Assembly: GCA_030041195.1 (NCBI GenBank)
Contig: JASHOI010000302.1
Location: forward strand, 1 to 10,634
Direction: 5' to 3'
DNA length: 10,634 nucleotides
Source: Streptosporangiaceae bacterium
GTDB taxonomy: Bacteria; Actinomycetota; Actinomycetes; Streptosporangiales; Streptosporangiaceae
In this document: positions 1 through 5,856 of the stretch, in pieces
How positions within the stretch are numbered: position 1 is the first letter of the stretch
Layout: each line of letters starts with the position of its first letter
Notes under the pieces: generated by a model
What the model was told of the DNA's origin: nothing
What the model saw: only the letters and a program-made list of their open reading frames with translations
Databases searched by the model: none
Position numbers and translations under genes: made by a program

Positions 1-9
1 TCGGATAGG

Positions 10-15
10 TAGGGT
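10..15 (+). promoter_or_regulatory. Possible -10 hexamer (TAGGGT) upstream of arc/mpa
   Basis: TAGGGT fits the actinobacterial TANNNT -10 consensus. It lies 36 bases before the preferred arc start at 52, which would give a leader of roughly 30 nt containing the GGGAGG ribosome site at 35-40. An overlapping TAGGTA lies at 6-11. The -35 region would fall outside the window, so this rests on the hexamer alone and is weak. Confidence 0.3.
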
Positions 16-51
16 CAAGGGTAAATCGGCTCTCGGGAGGGGGTGAGGGGC

Positions 52-1857
52 ATGGCCTCTCGCGACGACAGCGCGCGCGCCGGACGATATGACGACGAGG
101 TCAAGGTCCTTACCACGCAGATCTCCTTCCTCGAGGAGGAGATCGCCGCTCTGCGCCGCAGGCTTGCGGACTCGCCACGGCAGACAAGGCTGCTCGAGGA
201 GCGGCTTCGCGAGGCCGAGACGAGCCTGGCCAGCGTCACGGGCCAGAACGAGCGGCTCGCGGGGACCCTGCGCGAGGCGCGTGACCAGATCGTGGCGCTC
301 AAGGAGGAAGTGGACCGGCTGGCCCAGCCGCCGTCCGGCTTCGGCATCTTCCTTGAGGCCGCCGAGGACGGCAGCGCTGACGTGTTCACCGGTGGCAGAA
401 AGATGCGGGTGAGCGTGAGCCCGGGGATCGACGTCGCCGAGCTCAAGCCCGGCCAGGAGGTCGTGCTCAACGAGGCGCTGAACGTCGTCATCGCCCAGGG
501 CTATGAGACGGTCGGCGAGGTCGTCATGCTCAAGGAGATCCTTGAGGGCGGCGACCGGGCGCTGGTGATCTCGCACGCCGACGAGGAGCGCATCGCGCGG
601 CTGGCCGAGCCGCTGCGCAACTCGACCCTGCGCGGCGGTGACTCGCTGCTGCTCGAGCCCCGGTCGGGCTATGTGTACGAGCGCATCCCCAAGGCCGAGG
701 TCGAGGAGCTGATCCTGGAGGAGGTGCCGGACATCACCTACTCGGAGATCGGCGGCCTCGCTCCCCAGATCGAGCAGATCCGCGACGCGATCGAGCTGCC
801 GTACCTGCACGCCGACCTGTTCAAGGAGCACCAGCTCAGGCCGCCCAAGGGGGTGCTGCTGTACGGCCCGCCCGGGTGCGGCAAGACGCTCATCGCCAAG
901 GCGGTGGCGAACTCCCTGGCCAAGCAGGTCGCGGCCAGGACCGCCGAGCAGGCCAGCGACGAGGGGCAAACCACGCCGGGCGGCCAGGCCAAGGAGGGCA
1001 AGAGCTTCTTCCTGAACATCAAGGGCCCGGAGCTGCTGAACAAGTACGTCGGCGAGACCGAGCGGCACATCCGGCTGGTCTTCCAGCGGGCCAGGGAGAA
1101 GGCCAGCGAGGGCATGCCGGTCATCGTGTTCTTCGACGAGATGGACTCGATCTTCCGTACCCGGGGGTCCGGGGTGTCCAGCGACGTCGAGAACACGATC
1201 GTGCCGCAGCTGCTGTCGGAGATCGACGGCGTCGAGGGCCTGGAGAACGTGATCGTGATCGGCGCGTCGAACCGCGAGGACATGATCGACCCGGCGATCC
1301 TGCGGCCGGGCCGGCTGGACGTCAAGATCAAGATCGAGCGGCCCGACGCCGAGGCGGCCAAGGACATCTTCTCCAAGTACGTGGTGGGCGGCCTGCCGCT
1401 GCACCCCGACGACTTGGCCGAGCACGGCGGCTCGGCCGCGGCCACGGTCGAGGAGATGATCCAGCGCGTCGTCGAGCGCATGTACAGCGAGACCGAAGAG
1501 AACAGGTTCCTCGAGGTCACCTACGCCAACGGGGACAAGGAGGTCCTGTACTTCAAGGACTTCAACTCCGGCGCGATGATCGAGAACATCGTGGACCGCT
1601 CGAAGAAGATGGCGATCAAGGAGTTCCTCGAAACCGGGCAGAAGGGCATCAGGATCGCCCACCTGCTCGCGGCGTGCGTGGACGAGTTCAGCGAGAACGA
1701 GGACCTGCCCAACACCACCAACCCCGATGACTGGGCCAGGATCTCCGGCAAGAAGGGTGAGCGGATCGTTTACATCAGGACTCTGGTTTCCGGCAAGCAC
1801 GGTACCGAGGCGGGCCGGTCCATCGACACGGTGGCCAACACCGGGCAGTACCTGTAG
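52..1857 (+). CDS. arc: Proteasome-associated AAA+ ATPase ARC/Mpa
   Basis: This is the hexameric unfoldase (601 aa) that captures pupylated proteins and threads them into the 20S proteasome in the cytoplasm. In order it shows a charged N-terminal coiled coil (about residues 14-91, the Pup-binding element of the family), tandem OB domains (about 95-235) and one AAA+ module. The module has Walker A GPPGCGKT at 272-279, an aromatic pore loop KYVG at 331-334, Walker B ending in D362-E363, and a GASNRED stretch followed by RPGR. The protein ends GQYL, the family's C-terminal proteasome-docking motif with penultimate Tyr. A GTG at 43 is also in frame, but GGGAGG at 35-40 sits only 2 bases before it; ATG 52 leaves 8-11 bases from the purine-rich tract and gives MASRDD, so I prefer 52. 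A stretch between Walker A and the pore loop (about 293-316) looks longer than in Streptomyces ARC as I recall it. The name mpa is used in mycobacteria. Identity is near certain; the start is less so. Confidence 0.97.
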   Translation: MASRDDSARAGRYDDEVKVLTTQISFLEEEIAALRRRLADSPRQTRLLEERLREAETSLASVTGQNERLAGTLREARDQIVALKEEVDRLAQPPSGFGIFLEAAEDGSADVFTGGRKMRVSVSPGIDVAELKPGQEVVLNEALNVVIAQGYETVGEVVMLKEILEGGDRALVISHADEERIARLAEPLRNSTLRGGDSLLLEPRSGYVYERIPKAEVEELILEEVPDITYSEIGGLAPQIEQIRDAIELPYLHADLFKEHQLRPPKGVLLYGPPGCGKTLIAKAVANSLAKQVAARTAEQASDEGQTTPGGQAKEGKSFFLNIKGPELLNKYVGETERHIRLVFQRAREKASEGMPVIVFFDEMDSIFRTRGSGVSSDVENTIVPQLLSEIDGVEGLENVIVIGASNREDMIDPAILRPGRLDVKIKIERPDAEAAKDIFSKYVVGGLPLHPDDLAEHGGSAAATVEEMIQRVVERMYSETEENRFLEVTYANGDKEVLYFKDFNSGAMIENIVDRSKKMAIKEFLETGQKGIRIAHLLAACVDEFSENEDLPNTTNPDDWARISGKKGERIVYIRTLVSGKHGTEAGRSIDTVANTGQYL

Positions 1858-1863
1858 AAGGCC

Positions 1864-1896
1864 GGGTCGGAGAGCCAATTGGAGCCAGGATGACCC
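1864..1896 (+). terminator. Possible weak hairpin after arc/mpa
   Basis: GGGTC (1864-1868) can pair with GACCC (1892-1896), with GG 1869-1870 and CC 1885-1886 as a possible inner stem around the palindrome CCAATTGG (1875-1882). It begins 6 bases after the arc stop and is followed by CCTTT rather than a real T-run. It could end or attenuate arc transcription. The stem is interrupted, so confidence is low. Confidence 0.3.
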
Positions 1897-1897
1897 C

Positions 1898-1952
1898 CTT
1901 TCATCCGCACGTGTCACGCTTGCACAGGTGGATGCGATGGGGAGGATGAAAG
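1898..1952 (+). repeat. 9-bp perfect inverted repeat in the arc-dop gap
   Basis: CTTTCATCC at 1898-1906 is the exact reverse complement of GGATGAAAG at 1944-1952, with 37 bases between. One bulged A (1953) would let two more C-G pairs form outside. It could be an operator pair, or a hairpin in a transcript reading through from arc to dop. No known regulator motif is recognised. Confidence 0.45.
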
Positions 1953-1960
1953 AGGTTCAT

Positions 1961-1970
1961 GTGCCGGCAC
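1961..1970. promoter_or_regulatory. 10-bp perfect palindrome GTGCCGGCAC upstream of dop
   Basis: GTGCCGGCAC is a complete palindrome lying about 48-57 bases before the predicted dop transcription start. That is a typical position for a dimeric regulator. Palindromes of this length in GC-rich DNA can arise by chance, and no regulator is assigned. Confidence 0.3.
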
Positions 1971-2005
1971 GGTCACGCATGGGCACGATGGCGGTATGTC
2001 GGCAC

Positions 2006-2011
2006 TAGGCT
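2006..2011 (+). promoter_or_regulatory. Probable -10 hexamer TAGGCT for leaderless dop mRNA
   Basis: TAGGCT matches TANNNT and ends 7 bases before the dop ATG at 2019. That spacing puts transcription start at or next to the A of the start codon, the usual geometry of leaderless actinobacterial genes. No convincing Shine-Dalgarno precedes the ATG; a GAAG at 2014-2017 is only one base away. No good -35 is visible, which is common for such promoters. Confidence 0.55.
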
Positions 2012-2018
2012 CTGAAGC

Positions 2019-3536
2019 ATGAGCGTGCGTCGGGTGATTGGCACGGAGACCGAGTACGGGATCGCCGTACCCGGTCAGCCGGGCGCGAACGCGATGGTGA
2101 CCTCCTCGCAGGTCGTCAACGCCTACCAGGCCGCGAGATCCGCGCGGGCGCGCCGGGCCAGGTGGGATTTTGAGGAGGAGAACCCGCTGCGCGACGCCAG
2201 AGGGTTCGACCTGGCCAGGGACGCGGCCGACTCGGCGCAGCTGACCGACGAGGATCTCGGCCTTGCCAACGTGATCCTCACCAACGGCGCCCGGCTGTAC
2301 GTGGACCACGCGCACCCGGAGTACTCGGCGCCCGAGTGCACAAACCCGCTGGACGCCGTCATCTGGGACAAGGCGGGTGAACGGGTCATGGCGGAGGCCG
2401 CCGCGCGGGCCGGATCCATGCCCGGCGGTGCGGCGATCCAGCTGTACAAGAACAACACCGACAATAAGGGCGCCTCGTACGGCTGCCACGAGAACTACCT
2501 GATGAGCCGCGCGACGCCGTTCGCCGACATCGTGCGGCACCTCACCCCGTTCTTCGTGTCCCGGCAGGTGGTCTGCGGTGCCGGGCGCGTCGGGCGGGGC
2601 GCCGACGGCAGGGAAGATGGCTTCCAGATCAGCCAGCGCGCGGATTTCTTCGAGGTCGAGGTCGGCCTGGAAACCACGCTGAAGCGGCCGATCATCAATA
2701 CCCGGGACGAGCCGCACGCCGACCCGGAGAAGTACCGCCGTCTGCACGTGATCATCGGCGACGCGAACATGAGCGAGATCTCCACCTACCTCAAGCTGGG
2801 CACGACCTCGCTGGTGCTGGCGATGATCGAGGACCGGTTCCTCGGCTCCGATCTCGCCGTGGAGTCCCCGGTTGCCGAGCTGCGCGCGATCTCTCACGAC
2901 CCGGCCTGCCGGCACCTGGTGGCGCTGCGCGACGGGCGGCGGATGACCGCGGTTCAGCTCCAGCTCGAGTACCTGGACCTGGCCCGCAAGTACACCGAGG
3001 ACCGGTTCGGCGCCGACGTCGACGACATGACCAGGGATGTGCTCGACCGGTGGGACTCGGTGCTGACCCGGCTCGGCGAGGACCCCATGCTCTGCTCGCG
3101 GGAGCTGGACTGGGTCACCAAGCTCGAGCTGCTCGAGGGGTACCGGACCAGGGACGGGCTGGCCTGGACTGATCCCCGGCTGCAGCTCGTCGATCTGCAG
3201 TACGCCGACATCCGCGCGGAGCGCGGCCTGTACAACCGGCTCGCCGCCAGGGGCAGGCTGATCCGCCTGGTGGACGAGCAGGACGTGGCCAGGGCCGTCG
3301 AGTACCCGCCCGAGGACACCAGGGCGTACTTCCGCGGACGGTGCTTGCGCAAGTACCCGGACGCGGTCGCTGCCGCGTCCTGGGATTCGGTCATCTTCGA
3401 CATCCCCGGGCGGGAGTCGCTGCAGCGGGTTCCGACCCTTGAGCCGCTGCGCGGCACGAAGGCGCACGTCGGGGAGCTGCTGGACCGCTGCGAGACCGCA
3501 GGCGAGCTGGTCGCCGCGCTGACCGGCCAGGGCTGA
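2019..3536 (+). CDS. dop: Pup deamidase/depupylase Dop
   Basis: Dop (505 aa) hydrolyses the isopeptide bond between Pup and substrate lysines, and in species with Gln-ended Pup also deamidates that Gln. It is a carboxylate-amine/glutamine-synthetase-like enzyme homologous to PafA. It opens with GTETEYG (E10 and E12, the Mg-ATP ligand strand) and carries [11 protein letters not shown] with D96 as the expected catalytic Asp. [16 protein letters not shown] and the [12 protein letters not shown] block follow. A basic/acidic segment at about residues 40-80 is missing from PafA and corresponds to the Dop loop, which separates the two paralogues. The ATG at 2019 matches the family N-terminus closely and is supported by the leaderless -10. 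Alternative GTG codons at 2025 and 2034 would cut into the conserved start. Here Pup ends in Glu, so the main role should be depupylation. Confidence 0.96.
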   Translation: MSVRRVIGTETEYGIAVPGQPGANAMVTSSQVVNAYQAARSARARRARWDFEEENPLRDARGFDLARDAADSAQLTDEDLGLANVILTNGARLYVDHAHPEYSAPECTNPLDAVIWDKAGERVMAEAAARAGSMPGGAAIQLYKNNTDNKGASYGCHENYLMSRATPFADIVRHLTPFFVSRQVVCGAGRVGRGADGREDGFQISQRADFFEVEVGLETTLKRPIINTRDEPHADPEKYRRLHVIIGDANMSEISTYLKLGTTSLVLAMIEDRFLGSDLAVESPVAELRAISHDPACRHLVALRDGRRMTAVQLQLEYLDLARKYTEDRFGADVDDMTRDVLDRWDSVLTRLGEDPMLCSRELDWVTKLELLEGYRTRDGLAWTDPRLQLVDLQYADIRAERGLYNRLAARGRLIRLVDEQDVARAVEYPPEDTRAYFRGRCLRKYPDAVAAASWDSVIFDIPGRESLQRVPTLEPLRGTKAHVGELLDRCETAGELVAALTGQG

Positions 3537-3589
3537 GCGGCCACCCTGGCGCGCTCACGGAACACCAGCGGCGAGATCCCGGTTCGGTA

Positions 3590-3612
3590 CCAATGCCAGA
3601 TGGCAGGATTGG
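3590..3612 (+). other. Hairpin between dop and pup
   Basis: CCAA (3590-3593) plus TGCC (3594-3597) pair with GGCA (3602-3605) and TTGG (3609-3612), around an AGAT loop with a 3-base bulge (3606-3608). It sits 53 bases after the dop stop and just before the likely pup promoter. There is no T-run. It may be a terminator-like element for dop or an operator for pup. Confidence 0.35.
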
Positions 3613-3634
3613 CCGGACCGCGCGTGGGCGAGGA

Positions 3635-3640
3635 TAGCGT
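3635..3640 (+). promoter_or_regulatory. Possible -10 hexamer TAGCGT for pup
   Basis: TAGCGT fits TANNNT and would give a leader of about 35 nt that includes the pup ribosome site. TTGGCC at 3609-3614 could be a -35, but the 20-base spacer is too long for comfort. A separate pup promoter is plausible because Pup is consumed stoichiometrically, but the evidence is one short motif. Confidence 0.35.
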
Positions 3641-3670
3641 TGAGACTGCGGGGCCGTTCCCGCGGATCAC

Positions 3671-3675
3671 GGAGG
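3671..3675 (+). promoter_or_regulatory. Strong ribosome binding site of pup
   Basis: GGAGG lies 7 bases before the pup ATG at 3683. It is a consensus Shine-Dalgarno at near-ideal spacing and fixes this start over other reading frames. Confidence 0.8.
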
Positions 3676-3682
3676 TTGCGGC

Positions 3683-3892
3683 ATGGCGACAAAGGACACC
3701 GGAGGCCAGCGTCAGGTTCCGCGGCGCACGGAGGAGGAGCAGGACACCGCGCCGCAGGGAACCGAGGACGTCAAGGAGCGCCAGGACAAGCTCACCGACG
3801 ACGTCGATGCGATCCTGGACGAGATCGACGAGGTGCTCGAGGAGAACGCCGAGGAGTTCGTCCGGTCGTACGTGCAGAAGGGCGGCGAATGA
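3683..3892 (+). CDS. pup: Prokaryotic ubiquitin-like protein Pup (Glu-ended)
   Basis: Pup (69 aa) is the small, mostly disordered tag that PafA attaches to lysines of target proteins, marking them for ARC and the 20S proteasome. The disordered N-terminal half is hydrophilic. Residues about 31-64 carry the conserved acidic stretch KLTDDVDAILDEIDEVLEE, which folds into a helix on the ARC coiled coil, followed by FVRSYVQKGG. The last residue is Glu (GAA at 3887-3889, then TGA), so the protein ends GGE rather than GGQ as in Mycobacterium and Streptomyces. Such a Pup can be conjugated without deamidation. Lysines at 4, 31, 36 and 66 are potential self-pupylation sites. It lies between dop and prcB, the standard order. 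Identification rests on an unmistakable C-terminal half and the locus context. Confidence 0.98.
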   Translation: MATKDTGGQRQVPRRTEEEQDTAPQGTEDVKERQDKLTDDVDAILDEIDEVLEENAEEFVRSYVQKGGE

Positions 3893-3897
3893 CGTAA

Positions 3898-3918
3898 GGC
3901 CGCGTTCTCGCGGCGGCC
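3898..3918 (+). terminator. GC hairpin between pup and prcB, possible attenuator
   Basis: GCCGCG (3899-3904) pairs perfectly with CGCGGC (3909-3914) across a TTCT loop. A shifted pairing, GGCCGC 3898-3903 with GCGGCC 3913-3918, is also possible. It begins 6 bases after the pup stop and lacks a T-run. It could partly stop transcription or protect the 3' end of pup mRNA, letting Pup be made in excess over proteasome subunits. Confidence 0.4.
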
Positions 3919-3928
3919 ACCGCGGCAG

Positions 3929-3934
3929 TAGGGT
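3929..3934 (+). promoter_or_regulatory. Possible -10 hexamer TAGGGT for prcB
   Basis: TAGGGT fits TANNNT, lies just after the pup-prcB hairpin and would give a leader of about 29 nt before the GTG at 3970. No clear -35 is seen. Confidence 0.35.
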
Positions 3935-3969
3935 CGCTTCTACCAGACGGGTACAACGGAAGGATCCGC

Positions 3970-4896
3970 GTGGGCGCTGATTCCTACGGACGGGGGGCCT
4001 TTGGGCCGTTTCTAGGCGCGGGGACCTCCTCGTTCACCGACTTCCTGGCCACCGCGGCCCCCGATCTGCTGCCGCGGGCGGCGGGGACGGCCGCGGCTTT
4101 CCCCGCCGGCACCCCGGCCGACGGGGCCACCCCGGGCCCGCTCGCTGGCAGCCTGCCGCACGGCACCACGATCGTGGCCGCCGCCTGCGACGGCGGTGTG
4201 GTGATGGCCGGTGACCGCCGGGCCACGGCCGGAAACATGATCATGTCGCGGGACCTCGACAAGGTGTTCCGCAGCGACGACTTCTCCGGTATCGGCATCT
4301 CGGGCGTGGCCGGGACCGGGATCGAGCTGGCCCGGCTGTTCCAGGTCGAGCTCGAGCACTACGAGAAGCTCGAAGGGCACGCGCTCTCCCTTGACGGCAA
4401 GGCCAACCGCCTGGCCAGCATGGTCAGGGGGAACATCGGCGCCGCGATGCAGGGCCTGGTTGTGGTCCCGCTGTTCTGCGGGTACGACGAGGACACCGGC
4501 ATCGGGCGGATCTTCAGCTACGACGTCGCCGGCGGCCGGTACGAGGAGCACCGGTTCCACGCGATCGGCTCCGGCTCGGTCTTCGCCCGCGGCGCACTCA
4601 AGAAGCTCTACCGGGACGGCCTGTCGGCCGAGGACACGGTGCTCGCGTGCATGCAGGCGCTGTACGACGCCGCGGACGACGATTCCGCCACCGGTGGGCC
4701 CGACGTGAGCAGGCGCATCTACCCGGTGGTGGCGACGATCACGGCCGACGGCTTCGAGCGGCTGACCGACGAGGCCGCCGGTGCGTACGCGCGTACGGTC
4801 ATCGAGGGCAGGATGGCCGACCCCGACGGCCCGCAGGCCCCGCTGCGCGAGGCGGGCACGCCGAACGGGGGCCGGAACGCCCTGCCTTCGGGCTAG
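3970..4896 (+). CDS. prcB: 20S proteasome beta subunit PrcB
   Basis: PrcB (308-aa precursor) forms the two inner catalytic heptamer rings of the 20S core and is an N-terminal threonine hydrolase. The propeptide is residues 1-65 and includes SSFTDFL followed by AP-LLP, a stretch shared with Mycobacterium PrcB. The processing site is HG/TTIV, making T66 the catalytic Thr1. D82 (in GDRRATAG) and K98 occupy mature positions 17 and 33, completing the Thr/Asp/Lys set, so the subunit should be active. [19 protein letters not shown] and the [16 protein letters not shown] block are conserved. The last 30 or so residues form a polar, Pro/Gly-rich tail. GTG 3970 has GGAAGGA at 3958-3964, five bases upstream. 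prcA follows after 60 bases containing only a C-rich spacer and its ribosome site. Confidence 0.97.
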   Translation: MGADSYGRGAFGPFLGAGTSSFTDFLATAAPDLLPRAAGTAAAFPAGTPADGATPGPLAGSLPHGTTIVAAACDGGVVMAGDRRATAGNMIMSRDLDKVFRSDDFSGIGISGVAGTGIELARLFQVELEHYEKLEGHALSLDGKANRLASMVRGNIGAAMQGLVVVPLFCGYDEDTGIGRIFSYDVAGGRYEEHRFHAIGSGSVFARGALKKLYRDGLSAEDTVLACMQALYDAADDDSATGGPDVSRRIYPVVATITADGFERLTDEAAGAYARTVIEGRMADPDGPQAPLREAGTPNGGRNALPSG

Positions 4897-4956
4897 CCAG
4901 GCCCGCCCAGCCCGATCCCGCGACCACGCCCGCACCACCCGAAGGGAACTCCAGCG

Positions 4957-5742
4957 GTGACGATGCCGTTCTATGTCTCGCCCGAGCAGGCGATGAAGGA
5001 CAAGGCGGACTACGCGCGCAAGGCCATCACGCGCATCCGCAGCGGTGTGGTGATCGACTGCGACGCCGGCATCCTGTTCATCGCGCCGAACCCGTCCCGC
5101 GCGCTGCGGAAGTTCAGCGAGATCTACGACAGGATCGCGTTCGCCGCCGTGGGCCGGTACAACGAGTTCGAGAACCTGCGCAAGGCGGGGGTCCGCTACG
5201 CGGACCTGACCGGCTTCGCCTACGACCGCCAGGACGTCACCGCGCGCGGGCTGGCCAACTACTACGCCCAGGTGCTCGGCACGGTCTTCACCGACAGCCC
5301 CAAGCCCTACGAGGTCGAGATCGTCGTCGCCGAGGTCGGCAAGACACAGGATGACGACGAGATCTTCCGGATCACCTTCGACGGCTCCGTGGCCGACGAG
5401 CGCAATTTCGTGGTCATGGGCGGCCAGGCCGACCAAGTCGCCGCCGTGCTCAAGGACCAGTACCGGGACGGCATGACGCTCGCCGAGGCGTTCGACGTCG
5501 CGATCGCGGCGCTGGCCGGGCAGGGCAACGGTGATCGCTCGGACATCACGGCTACCCAGCTCGAAGTGGCCCTGCTGGACCGCGGGCGTGCACACCGGAT
5601 GTTCCGGAGGCTGACCGGCGCCCGCCTGGAAGCTCTGCTGAACGAGGCCATCCCCGGCAAGCAGGCCGAGGCCATCGCCGACACAAAGGCCGATCCTGGT
5701 GAGAACGCCGAAGGCGCGGGGAACACCGAGGACGAGGCTTAG
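4957..5742 (+). CDS. prcA: 20S proteasome alpha subunit PrcA
   Basis: PrcA (261 aa) forms the outer, non-catalytic heptamer rings of the 20S core. They gate substrate entry and bind the C-terminus of ARC. The N-terminus MTMPFYVSPEQAM aligns residue for residue in length with the mycobacterial gate segment, which supports GTG 4957 over the in-frame ATG at 4963. A GAAGGGAA purine tract at 4941-4948 serves as ribosome site. Conserved blocks include NPSRALRKFSEIYDRI, GRYNEFENLR, TGFAYDRQDVT, PYEVEIVVAEV and FVVMGGQ. There is no N-terminal catalytic Thr, as expected for alpha subunits. The C-terminal tail, from about residue 235, is acidic and Ala/Glu-rich, a variable region in the family. It is probably co-transcribed with prcB. 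A strong hairpin right after the stop suggests this is the end of the unit. Confidence 0.96.
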   Translation: MTMPFYVSPEQAMKDKADYARKAITRIRSGVVIDCDAGILFIAPNPSRALRKFSEIYDRIAFAAVGRYNEFENLRKAGVRYADLTGFAYDRQDVTARGLANYYAQVLGTVFTDSPKPYEVEIVVAEVGKTQDDDEIFRITFDGSVADERNFVVMGGQADQVAAVLKDQYRDGMTLAEAFDVAIAALAGQGNGDRSDITATQLEVALLDRGRAHRMFRRLTGARLEALLNEAIPGKQAEAIADTKADPGENAEGAGNTEDEA

Positions 5743-5743
5743 C

Positions 5744-5779
5744 CTGCCCGCGCCGGCAGTGGAGCGGAAGCGCGGGCGG
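5744..5779 (+). terminator. Strong GC-rich hairpin after prcA
   Basis: CTGCCCGCG (5744-5752) pairs over 9 positions, one of them G-U, with CGCGGGCGG (5771-5779) across an 18-base loop, starting one base after the prcA stop. There is no T-run, but T-less hairpins of this kind are common at actinobacterial gene ends. It probably ends or attenuates the prcBA transcript before the dehydrogenase-pafA unit. Confidence 0.6.
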
Positions 5780-5802
5780 CCGGGGCGGGCAGGGAGGCGG
5801 GG

Positions 5803-5808
5803 TAATGT
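5803..5808 (+). promoter_or_regulatory. Possible -10 hexamer TAATGT for the dehydrogenase-pafA unit
   Basis: TAATGT is one of the few AT-rich patches in this gap, fits TANNNT, and lies 48 bases before the GTG at 5857 and downstream of the post-prcA hairpin. No clear -35 is visible in the G-rich sequence before it. Confidence 0.35.
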
Positions 5809-5822
5809 CAAAGGCATGCGGA

Positions 5823-5840
5823 GGGCCGCCAGGCCGGCCC
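5823..5840 (+). other. Small hairpin in the leader before the dehydrogenase gene
   Basis: GGGCCG (5823-5828) pairs perfectly with CGGCCC (5835-5840) across a 6-base loop, and the region overlaps the palindrome GGCCGGCC (5832-5839). It ends 5 bases before the GGGGAGG ribosome site (5846-5852), so it would lie in the leader RNA next to, but not covering, that site. Any regulatory role is speculative. Confidence 0.3.
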
Positions 5841-5856
5841 GGCATGGGGAGGTAAC

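Noticed and set aside
43..51. GTG at 43 as the arc start
   Set aside because: The GGGAGG tract is only 2 bases before it; ATG 52 has better spacing. The difference is three residues and cannot be settled from sequence alone.
1727..2008. A small plus-strand ORF filling the arc-dop gap
   Set aside because: It overlaps the last 130 bases of arc in another frame, has no ribosome site, and its translation resembles no protein; the gap is better explained as regulatory.
1914..3467. A 517-codon minus-strand frame opposite dop
   Set aside because: The plus strand encodes Dop with all family motifs; the opposite frame shows only compositional bias.
3600..3980. Overlapping plus-strand ORFs around pup
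   Set aside because: They are alternative frames of pup with Arg-rich translation; only the 3683 frame has a GGAGG site at proper spacing and gives Pup.
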